Shown here one piece after another: positions 55,624 through 64,000 of a DNA stretch of 64,000 nt. The notes under the pieces are model-generated. The model saw nothing but the letters and a program-made list of their open reading frames with translations, ran no database searches and was not told the origin of the DNA. This stretch comes from Trichothecium roseum (Eukaryota; Ascomycota; Sordariomycetes; Hypocreales), in NCBI GenBank assembly GCA_026184415.1, contig CM047948.1, forward strand, positions 1,922,001 to 1,986,000, read 5' to 3'. The first letter of the stretch is position 1; every line of letters starts with the position of its first letter. Position numbers and translations under genes: made by a program.

Positions 55624-56274
55624 TTACTCTTCATCCGTGGTCTCATTAGTCTCGTCAGACTCTACCTCTATCCACTCCCGCAGCTGCTGCCTCAGCCTGA
55701 AGCCAGCATCAGGAGACTGGAAAGCGAAAGGGAGCGAGCCGTACAGGCCGTCGCAGCAGGGCACGACCTGCCCCGCCTCGGCGTCCCACTCGCGGACGGG
55801 CCCACACGCCGGTGAGTACCTCGTGTGCTGCAGCATTGTCAGCGTAGAGACCCAAGTTCTGCCCGCCGTCCGATCGTGCAGGATGCAGCACATAATGTCA
55901 ATCTCACCGGCCGCGCCGTTACCACCATCGTCGACAATGATGTCAAGGTGGCAGTCGCAGTCCCCGCCGGTGCCGTCCCAGGCGAAGTGCACGCGCCGGT
56001 GGCCGTAGTCGTTGGCTGGCGTCGCCAGGGCCAGGCCGCTCTCGATGTCGGCGCTCGATAGGGGACATACTCTGTCTTGGCGCCACTGTCCGAGGTGGCC
56101 GAGGACGGGGAGCCACTTAAACCAGCCGCCTAGGCTCAGAACAGCGGGGGGTAGTATCGGAGGGTATACCGCGCGGCGGGAGGAGGAGGAGGAGCATGAG
56201 GAGGCGGGGGAGGTGAACTGGTGACGCTTCGGGGAGCGGCGCGTGGGTGTTGTGTAGATCTGCGGACCGGCCAT
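55624..56274 (-). CDS. Hypothetical protein, 216 residues
   Basis: Not recognised. An uninterrupted GC-rich frame with normal ATG and stop. The first 45 residues are Ser/Pro/Arg-rich and low in complexity. The rest is more ordered: VHFAWDGTGGDCDCHLDIIVDDGG, then IDIMCCILHDRTAGRTWVSTL, then CGPVREWDAEAGQVVPCCDGLYGSLPFAF, and an acidic C-terminus ending ESDETNETTDEE. Five Cys fall in two clusters. There is no signal peptide or membrane helix. The true start may be internal, or an upstream exon may be missing, since the N-terminal part looks less like protein. It is convergent with ARP6. Confidence 0.45.
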   Translation of the reverse strand: MAGPQIYTTPTRRSPKRHQFTSPASSCSSSSSRRAVYPPILPPAVLSLGGWFKWLPVLGHLGQWRQDRVCPLSSADIESGLALATPANDYGHRRVHFAWDGTGGDCDCHLDIIVDDGGNGAAGEIDIMCCILHDRTAGRTWVSTLTMLQHTRYSPACGPVREWDAEAGQVVPCCDGLYGSLPFAFQSPDAGFRLRQQLREWIEVESDETNETTDEE

Positions 56275-57221
56275 TTTTTTGCAGAGCTGTTGTCGTATTC
56301 ACACTTAGCGTTGGTTTTCCTGGTTGGTATGTCGATTTGTAGGGATGGTGTGTTTGCTGATATAGATGCCATTAAGCTGAGGGCGATGGATCGCGAGGAA
56401 GGACCAGGCAGTGGGTTTATAAAGGTCCTTTGTTTCGTGAAGTTGAGATAATTCACCATTGTGGATTGAACAGTAGAACAAGGCTGGCCAGTTGTCTGCG
56501 TTGTAGGTTCATTGATTCTTTTTCTTTCTTTTCTTTGTTAGGCACATGCACCAAAATTGCTTCTTTCTTTCCCTTGAAACAAGGCGCAGAGCACACTACC
56601 GGCTTCTCATTTGTTTCATTCTTTTTATTATTAGAAATAGAATTTTTATAGTTAGACTTGTAATCACGATGTGTCACATTGAATATTGTTGGTGCGAGGG
56701 GTGAGAATATGTGAATGAGAACGGGGTATTGGGCAATTTTTCCATGACCTGCATTCTATAGCAGATGGTAGCAGATGGTAGCAGATGGTAGCAGATGGTA
56801 GCAGATGCTCATCTAACAAGAATTAGATCTTTTCCTTGCAATATACCCGGGCCTGTCATCATCCACCCCGTGACTCTTCGCGGAGTCGCTCGCCGAGGTA
56901 CCTGGGAAGGAAGATTTCAAAGAGTTCTTTCCTTCGCCTGCGTTAGTAAGTAGCTCTTTCTCGTCGTGTTTAGCACCCTCCTGCCTCTATTGTATACATA
57001 TTCCTACCCCATGTTCAAATATCGGAAGGAACCACACCGTGAAAGAGGAAGGATCCTGAGATAGACCGTTAGGAAAAAAAGGTACTATCTAGGCAGGAAG
57101 GAATTCCCTGTTCTTCCTTTCACGTGATGAAAAATCTTTCGACACCAAGTCTAGCAGACATGGACGTCAGTCTCTAGGGTTTTGCAATCGTCATATAATC
57201 TATGGTCTATATCTACATGGG
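56275..57221. other. Intergenic with 10-nt tandem repeat
   Basis: I see no gene. T-rich DNA at 56515-56650 is followed by a tandem decamer array at 56761-56807. The right end is the 3' flank of the second rhodopsin-domain gene. Confidence 0.55.
56761..56807. repeat. Tandem decamer GCAGATGGTA
   Basis: Four perfect head-to-tail copies of GCAGATGGTA and a fifth partial copy (GCAGATG). It sits about 415 nt past the stop of the minus-strand gene ending at 57222. Confidence 0.95.
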
Positions 57222-58534
57222 CTACATTTGTCGTTCAGGCTGCGCTTCTCGTGTAGCATCATAGCTGACCTTTACTCTCACGCCGTCACTCGTCAACCTC
57301 CTGACCTCCTCATTTCCCACCATCTCGCCGATGGTCTCCCCCGATTCTGAATGGTAACTATGCGTTATCCTTGTAACATTTTCGCCCTGCTGCATTGTTG
57401 CATGCATGTAGAAGGATCTCGGGTTACTCTCAGCTCCGCTGGGGGTCTTGTGAAGCACTTTTGGCTTCATCGGCGAGGACATAGTGTCGTGGACGATGCT
57501 TGCCAACCTACAGACTGACACTAGGAGGGTGGGAATAGTGCCACAGATGATTATGAAAAAGAGCTCCGCAGTGATCCAGACAAAGAGACCGTACGTCGAC
57601 CAAGTGAAGTCTGTGCGGTTGAATAGGTGAGTGATGTATTGCGTCTTGATCCCGGAGCAGATGGATGCCAGAATATTCAGACCAAAGACAATGCTGAGCT
57701 GCGCCTTTTCAGTCACACTACAGTTCAGCCTCCAGAAAATGCTGAGGGGGATCAGGGCCAGGCTTGCGTCGACAAATGTGTTCCAGGCTGTTGGCCATCC
57801 CAAAGATGGCGCCTAAGTTAGCATTGGGTGCTAGTTCCCTTGCCATTTGCCGCTGGGATGGAAGAAAAACGCACCTGCGGCAAAGATGCCGTAACGGGTC
57901 GAGATTTCAGGTGCGAGGCACGTCCCGTCGACCCTGCTGTCCCACAGTCTCTTCGCCGGCCGACACTGGCTCATAGTCAAAAGACAGCAGGCGATGCCAA
58001 TCATGGCCGTCAGGATGATGGGGACGATCCATAGGTAGTGGCGGACACGGCGCATGCCGGTCACACCAATGATATCAAGGAGCAACACCGAGATCGAGAC
58101 TTTGCCTAGAGAGACGCCCAGGATGCTAAATACGAGGGAGAGCCAGATGAGGAACTGTACTTGCGCAAAGTTGTCCGTGCCCCGGAGACGAACATCATCG
58201 ACGTGCTCGGCGCCGCCGTAAAGCGTGAATCGCGTGACGATGGCAGACCAGATAACGAAGCAGGCCTGCGAGTTTTCCAACAACACGTCAGTATATCTTT
58301 ATTCAGCAGGAGTAACATGACCAATGCTTCATGCTTGGTTGTCAAGAACCCCTCTTGCTCCCTTACCGTTGTAATGAGCATAAAAATGTCGTCCCAACCA
58401 AACAATCGACTACGGAGGCGAACATGAATACGCAGAATCACTGTCGCCAGAGCTAGTCCGGTTAGGATCCATAGCAAGTTTCGTAGGGGGGGACCACGAT
58501 CTGGTACGTCCCCTCCTATTAATGTCGCGGCCAT
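57222..58534 (-). CDS. Fungal rhodopsin-domain integral membrane protein (second)
   Basis: Minus-strand exons are 58367-58534, 57875-58265 and 57222-57787, giving 374 residues. The family layout is clear: helix 1, then RIHVRLRSRLFGWDDIFML with the Trp-Asp-Asp motif, ACFVIWSAIVTRFTLYGG, LSLVFSILGVSLGKVSISVLLL, the loop CRPAKRLWD...GTCLAPE, AWNTFVDASLALIPLSIFWRL, and LFVWITAELFFIIICGTIPTLL. The last intron needs the acceptor ending at 57788, which gives YGIFAAAWNTFVD. The nearer acceptor runs into a stop. The C-terminal tail of about 95 residues is Ser/Thr-rich and probably cytosolic. Likely a membrane sensor of unknown ligand, or a modifier of secondary metabolism as seen for some family members. 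Confidence 0.85.
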
Positions 58535-60275
58535 TGTATCCTCATCGGCTCTTTTATCGTCTACTCCATCGGATGGCCTTGAGATAACGAAACGAGGCAG
58601 ATCTCCCAGGCCGTCCGTGAAGATTGCTTTCAAAAGTATTAATTAATAACAAAAGCGTCTCAAGTTGACGAGGTCACTGAGCTGGACGGCTTCACGAGAC
58701 GAACGAGGGTTTATTTCTTCACTCAAGTGGAATTTTTGCATCATATACTACGCAACCCAGATGGCGGCAGCAATCTTTAGCGCGCGTCCAGCTGCACCAA
58801 CTCCTAAGGAACCATAGCTGTGAGTAAAATTGAACTCTCGGTTATTGCATTCCAGGTTTATCGCCATCGGACTGTTCTTTGTGCACATAGAGTAGAAGGC
58901 AATGGATGGCGGCCTCGGGAATCCCGGTGGAACAAAGAAAATGGCACTCTCCCTACGCGAGCTAAAGCTAAACCCCAGGAGCACTCCCAGGTTCTCATCA
59001 ACAAAGACACCTGGGAATAAAGGTCCACAAACACAGTAGATCTGGATCCAACCATGACGCCACAAATGAGAGATTGTGAGCCTTGTTCCGGAATGTGCGG
59101 GCATAGTCGCCTCAGGAGGGGGAGCCAAGGCGGTGCCTTTCCCTTTCCATTTCACTGCCGTTGCAGCAGGGCGTCCTCGGTTGTTGCCCATCTGGCGACG
59201 CTGTAGGAAGGTAATGAATTGGTTGTTCTGCAAGACTCCTATCCAATGTTGGGTCATTGTGAGCATGCTACTTGCTGCACAGTTCTTCAACTGAAAGCTG
59301 TCCACGGGTTTCCTTTCTTTTTTTCCTTGCTCGTTGTCCCAGTTTGATTACCAGCAAGGTGCGCAAAGCTCCGTGCCGTGCCGCAAAAGCCATATTGGCC
59401 TGGCCTTGTTAGTGCCACCTCAACCAACGCCTGTGCCATTGGCTTGCATAAGGCAGAAGCAACTTGTACACGTGGGAGGGTGGCACGTCCCAAGATGCCG
59501 TTTCTAATATAGATCCAAAAATCGACTGTCTGCGTCATACGTATGGGGTTGATGGTGTGTGCAAATTGTACATGTACGTATATGAAGCATGCGGTAGCTT
59601 TCCCCAGGTGGACCACGAGGCTCGACGGCGGAGTGGAAATTTGAAGAGCCTTGGAACACATGGATGTGCTCCTTGTCATATTGATTCCTATTAAACGGCA
59701 ACATTGGCGCACTCAACTCGGAATCTGAATACGATAATACTCGCATTGGAGGCCTTCATTGGAATCTACATACGACACCACCACTCGCATACTCGCATTG
59801 GAGACCATCAGGGCTACGCCAACTCGTACAAGACACACTACCGCCTAGCCTAGACAGGGGTTTGATTTCCTAATCGGCTAGTCTTTCCAACCGGCGTGGG
59901 CTGGAGTGGGTTCAGCAGCGCAAGTGTGTAAATGTGAGAGAATGGTGTAGCTCGTCATAAGGCTATCAAAGCATCTACTTGACCTCTTCTTACCACATCA
60001 CGCCCTCTGGCCCCCACCAAAGAACTCTACCACGCCGCAATGCCATGACTTCACATTTATTCCTGGCGTAAAGGGCCCTCGGGTATGCGTCGACGTCAGT
60101 GACAGCCATCCTGAGCTATCTAGCGCCTACTATCCCGAGTTCTATAAAGGAAGCCTGTTGTCTCTTTGTATTCTCCTTGGACTGCACCAAGAAACAGTAT
60201 CTTTGGCATCGCAAAGGTAGAAGATCTAAACTTCCAGACACGGAATTTTGCCACTTCTGAAGCGCAAGAGCGATC
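58535..60275. other. Intergenic, 1.7 kb, one unexplained open frame
   Basis: I see no recognised gene. A minus-strand frame at 58748-59305 (185 codons, ATG to stop) is longer than most chance frames here but has no domain I know. Near 59755-59815 a 20-25-nt phrase around ACTCGCATTGGAG is repeated imperfectly. Confidence 0.5.
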
Positions 60276-61722
60276 ATGGGTGACTACATTGACACCAGGA
60301 CGCCTCCTGAACCGGAGCTACGTGCTGAGGCGGACCCAGAGGCCCTGATTGCCCAGTTGCAAGCTCTCGTCAACAGCCGCGGCACTCTCAAGGCTACGGA
60401 AGCTCAAAAACATGAGATTAAGAGACTTTCTGTTGCTGCCGTCGGAGTTGTTGAGGAGCCATTTGAGACCATGGTGAGGGTCATCTACTCGGTACGATAC
60501 ACACCTTGAGCAACGCTTGAGTACCAAACCTTGATCTAATGGATTCCTCGCAGCCCCTTCAATTGGTGACTGTCCGTATAGCACAGGAACATGGTATATT
60601 CACCAGGCTACTCGCTGCAGATGGCCCGGTGTCCTTTTCCACGCTTGCCGATGAAACCGACATGGAGCCGTACGTGTTGGAGAGCCTGCTGGACTATCTC
60701 GGAACGCAGCACATGCTGCTCCAGGTGACACAAGGAAGCTTTGCGCCTACCACACTTACATACTCTCTCGCGGAACCTCTGTTTAATGACACTGTCACTC
60801 ACTAGTACGTATAACCGGGCTTCTGGTACGGTGATGGCGTCTACAGGGACTGGCATGCTGAAACCAACCAAACTAGCCACGAGACGTTTATTCCCGGGTT
60901 CGGTGCTCTGAGCGCCCAGATAAAGAGCAAGTCGAAAAAGACTGCTTTTGAGATTGGGCATAATTTTGAGGGCAGCTTTTATGAGTGGGCGGAGACGAGG
61001 CCCGAGGTCAAAGGCGCCTTTCACCGCTTCATGGAGGCGCAGTTTGCGAGCATGCCGTCTTGGCTCAGCGTGGTCGACTTCAGGGCGGACTTTGGGTCCG
61101 GCCTGGATGCTGATGGCGGCGTGGCGTTTGTCGATGTCGGCGGCGGCATCGGGCAGCAGTGTGCGCTTCTCCGCAAGGAGGTGCCCGGTCTACCTGGCCG
61201 GGTCGTGCTCCAGGATAGGGAGTCTATTGTCGCGAAAGCTCTAGAGGTGGAGGGTATGGAGTCGATGGCCTACGATTACTTTACGGAGCAGCCGGTCAAA
61301 AGTGAGTTTACGAGATGTGCATATCCTACTTCAGGAAAGAATGGCGATGTAACCAAACCCTCCCCCCCCACGCTGACGCTGATATTCGCACAGATGCCTG
61401 CGTCTACTACTTTAGGCAGATCCTGCACAATAACACGGACGATGACTGCGTCAGGATTGTGCGCTCTCATCTGACGGCCATGGGCCCGCACAGCCGCATC
61501 GTCATCGACGAGAAGTGCCTCCCGGACGAGAAGCCCCCGCCCGACGCGCCGGGGGTGGATTACACGGCCAGCCTGAGCCTGGGTATGAAGGTCATCTTCA
61601 ACGCGCAGGAGAGGCGCGAGGCGCACTGGCGGCGGCTGTTGGGCGGCGCCGGGCTGGTGGTGGAGGATGTGCGGCGGTTCACGGCGAATCACGATGCTGT
61701 CATTATCGCGAGGAGGGCGTGA
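60276..61722 (+). CDS. SAM-dependent O-methyltransferase (COMT-like class II)
   Basis: Exons are 60276-60491, 60554-60804, 60877-61301 and 61394-61722, giving 406 residues. An N-terminal dimerisation/winged-helix part (about 70-170, with SLLDYLGTQHMLL) precedes the Rossmann methyltransferase domain. Motif I is VAFVDVGGGIGQQCALLRKE, followed by PGRVVLQD. YYFRQILHNNTDDD carries the His expected to act as catalytic base. IVIDEKCLPDEKPPP and DYTASLSLGMKVIFNAQERREAHW follow in the usual order. It resembles fungal secondary-metabolite O-methyltransferases that act on phenolic or polyketide hydroxyls. No polyketide synthase or peptide synthetase is visible in the window. It is convergent with the SDR-like gene, with 186 nt between them. 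Confidence 0.9.
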
Positions 61723-61908
61723 GATGATGGCACTGCATTTCAAGGATAATGGTTGCTTTGCGCAGTTGATACCAAGTAAGTAAAGGGTAAATATTGACAG
61801 TCGTGAATATACATTATGTAACTACAATTATTGTCTCGAAACTCCAAGTGCAAGAAATAAATCTTCACAGCTCCCCAGTCTGTGCTGTGCAAACACCCCT
61901 CACAATTC

Positions 61909-62868
61909 TCAAGCAGAAGCAGCAGCAGCAGCGGCGGCGGCACCCTTGGCAATGGCCTCGTCGGTAATCTTCCACGTGTGCTCGGCCACCCTATTGATCT
62001 GCTCCTCGGTCCAAACAGGCTTGCCAGTTATCTCGCGGCCCTTTTGGTCGATGTACGCCCAGGACCTGCCGGTCTCCCCCCCGGCGGCGGCGCTGGCCCG
62101 CGTGCCGGCCAGGAGGTTCTCGGCGCAGATCTCGGGGGAGGTGGCGACGAGGGGCAGCAGGAGGCCTATGGCGGAGCGGGCGATCCAGGGGAGGTTCTTG
62201 CCGATGCCTGTGTTTACGGTGCCGGGGTAGGCGTGGACGAAGTGGCGTCTCACATCGCCACTACTAGATGACGTGGTGTTTTGCTGCTGCTGGCGCGAGG
62301 CGTGCCACTGGATCATGGCGTCGTTCATGGCGAGGCAGTGCGCCATGGCGTTGGCGAGCGAGTAGGTATTCTTAAGATCGAGGTCGTCCCAGTTCAGCTT
62401 CCGGGGGTCCCCGCGGAGGGCGTCGAGGACGACGAGGATTTTGGCGTCGGGTTTCAGGAGCGGGCCGAGCTCGCGGATGAGCAGGTGGCGGCCGTAGTGG
62501 TGCAGGGCCATCTTGTTGTCCATGTGCTCGTGGGGGGTCTCGGTGCGGCTGGATAGGGTGAAGACGCCTTGGGTTAGGACGAGGTAGTCTAGCCGTTGCG
62601 GAGTGGCAGGGTTGTTTTCTTTGGCGGCGGTGGTGGTGGAAGTAGTGGCGGTTGAAGTGGTGGCTTGGGATTTCAGGTTGGAGGCGTAGGTCCTGATGGC
62701 GTGCATGGAGGATGCGTCGAGGGGCAGGAAGGAGGTGTTGGCGGGCATGGAGGCGGGCTGGGTGCGGCCGCTGATGGTGACGTGCGTGTTGGGGTCCGAG
62801 GCCAGGCGCGCGGCTATGGCGTGGCCTATGCCGCCGGTGCCGCCGACCACGAGGGCTCTTGTTGTCAT
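61909..62868 (-). CDS. SDR-like NAD(P)-binding protein with altered catalytic site
   Basis: Intronless, 319 residues. It has a Rossmann fold of the short-chain dehydrogenase/reductase type with the nucleotide motif VVGGTGGIGHAIAARLA at residues 7-23. The usual NAG motif reads LTQG (98-101). Tyr169 occupies the catalytic Tyr position, but the sequence is Tyr-Ser-Leu-Ala-Asn, so the Lys four residues on is Asn173. FVHAYPGTVNTGIGKNLPW matches the PG motif after the active site. A Thr/Ala-rich insert (69-85), a Gln-run (about 195) and an Ala-run at the C-terminus are low in complexity. It probably binds NAD(P)H. Catalysis may be absent or use other residues. It is convergent with the O-methyltransferase. 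Confidence 0.8.
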   Translation of the reverse strand: MTTRALVVGGTGGIGHAIAARLASDPNTHVTISGRTQPASMPANTSFLPLDASSMHAIRTYASNLKSQATTSTATTSTTTAAKENNPATPQRLDYLVLTQGVFTLSSRTETPHEHMDNKMALHHYGRHLLIRELGPLLKPDAKILVVLDALRGDPRKLNWDDLDLKNTYSLANAMAHCLAMNDAMIQWHASRQQQQNTTSSSSGDVRRHFVHAYPGTVNTGIGKNLPWIARSAIGLLLPLVATSPEICAENLLAGTRASAAAGGETGRSWAYIDQKGREITGKPVWTEEQINRVAEHTWKITDEAIAKGAAAAAAAASA

Positions 62869-64000
62869 GGTTGTGGTTGTGTATGAAGAACTTGCTGAGC
62901 GTGGGGAGGGAGTGCGAGGTGTTGGAGTTGAGTGTTGGAGATGGTTGGGGTATAAAGTGGTGCGTCTGGATAGAGTAACTGGGATGTGTTGGGGGTTTTT
63001 GGGGTAGGTTGGATAAGTGTCTTGGTGAAATCAAGAGTACGGTAAAATGTGGCAAACGAGGTAGATAAAAGTAAGTAAACGTAAATAAAGTAAAGTAGAG
63101 TGAGAGAGCCAGCCTACTACTCCATATACTCACTCCGTGCAGATGATGGACGATGGGTAATGGGGTTTATGCACCTTGTCGTCAAAGTCCGCATCATACA
63201 GCGTCTAAACTCCGTCGCTCCGTCGCTCCTCCCCGCGCGCGTGGGCGTAAGCTGCCAGACCGGATTGCTGGCGCCAGCAGATGATATCTGCGCGCATGGA
63301 TGCTGACGCCATGGTGGCATTTGGGATCACAGGCCAAACCCCGGCTTTTGTCCCATGTCAACAACGCTGGTCGTGAATTTGGCTCAATCTCATACAGGTA
63401 ATTGCGTGGGGTATATAGATTGAACTACTGGTTTTGTGATGCTTTTTTGTGAGTGTGATTTATCGCTCGGCTTTCTTTCTTACTCATGTTCTTTCAGAAT
63501 TCTTAACGTAGGAGAATCCTGTTCTTGCGAATAACGCTCGTAGTAAACGTTGATCCTTGAAAACCCGCAAGAAATACTAACAACTTACCAAAAAAAAAAA
63601 AGAGGAAAAAAGAATGATGCCACTATGGGATAAACGGTCTCCCACCCGTACGCCGATCAGCCCTGCATGAGACGGTGGTTCCGGGGTAGGTGCATCGCTG
63701 ATTTGACTTAATACCATGACTGATCCGTCGATTTTACCGACTCCTGAGTAGCGTCCATGGTAAGAAAAAGTTAATGGAGTGCTCAGCGTTAGCAAACGGG
63801 AAGAGGTCGAGATCCGACAACGGCCTCGGGTTGCGGGTGTTTCCCCCGAGTTGAAAGCAGGACGGAAAAGTAACCGCTCCACTGACGTTGGACCCCGCTA
63901 CATACCCGTCCGGAGAGCCGGGGGGAGAGGAGGGGTGTCTTCCATCTCAAGGACATGGTCATCTCATCGATTCACTAACACAAGCCACACCTTGCTTCCA
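62869..64000. other. Right-end intergenic region
   Basis: It carries the promoter side of the SDR-like gene (GTA/AAGTA-rich near 63040-63100) and otherwise no recognisable gene up to the window edge. Any gene just beyond 64000 is not visible. Confidence 0.5.

Noticed and set aside
60000..62900. A secondary-metabolite gene cluster around the O-methyltransferase
   Set aside because: Only a methyltransferase and an SDR-like protein are present. No polyketide synthase, peptide synthetase, terpene cyclase or P450 is visible, so the window does not support a cluster.

Overview
This window is nuclear DNA from a filamentous ascomycete, most likely a Sordariomycete. Genes are GC-rich and widely spaced. 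Introns are short (about 50-190 nt) with GT/AG borders and CTRAC-like branch points. The gene set is typical of a saprotrophic or plant-associated mould: GH7 cellulase, AA8-AA12 PQQ dehydrogenase, bicupin oxalate enzyme, rhodopsin-domain membrane proteins, SBP56-like protein and ARP6. I cannot name the species. I found no tRNA, rRNA, CRISPR or transposase gene, and no virus-derived sequence.

Layout: 2.1-3.7 kb, GH7 cellobiohydrolase (-). 6.3-8.5 kb, UFD1-domain zinc protein (-). 9.7-12.2 kb, ferric reductase (+), convergent with an MDR-type oxidoreductase (-, 12.5-13.6 kb). 14.8-17.4 kb, catalase-peroxidase (-). 20.0-21.8 kb, hexose transporter (-). 21.8-27.5 kb, a gene-free block rich in a short palindromic motif. 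27.6-29.2 kb, bicupin oxalate decarboxylase-like protein (-). 32.4-34.7 kb, secreted SBP56-like beta-propeller (+), convergent with a secreted FAD-linked oxidase (-, 35.6-37.4 kb). 37.4-42.2 kb, gene-free. 42.2-43.7 kb, rhodopsin-domain membrane protein (+). 45.7-47.0 kb, aldo/keto reductase (+). 47.7-49.9 kb, secreted beta-lactamase-like serine hydrolase (+), convergent with the AA8-AA12 dehydrogenase (-, 50.0-52.2 kb). 53.7-55.1 kb, ARP6 (+), convergent with a hypothetical gene (-). 57.2-58.5 kb, second rhodopsin-domain protein (-). 60.3-61.7 kb, O-methyltransferase (+), convergent with an SDR-like protein (-, 61.9-62.9 kb).

Many of the genes fit one physiological theme: extracellular redox attack on plant polymers. 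GH7 cuts cellulose. The haem-PQQ dehydrogenase and the flavin oxidase handle sugars and electrons. Ferric reductase, oxalate metabolism and catalase-peroxidase touch iron and H2O2, and the transporter imports the sugar. They are not a classical biosynthetic cluster, and shared regulation is inference. The clearest regulatory signal is a perfect inverted pair of SreA/Fep1-type GATA sites upstream of the ferric reductase. The most pervasive unexplained signal is the dispersed intergenic motif TACGGAGTA/TACTCCGTA.

Exon borders were worked out by hand from splice signals and reading-frame continuity. For every multi-exon model the exon lengths sum to a multiple of three.
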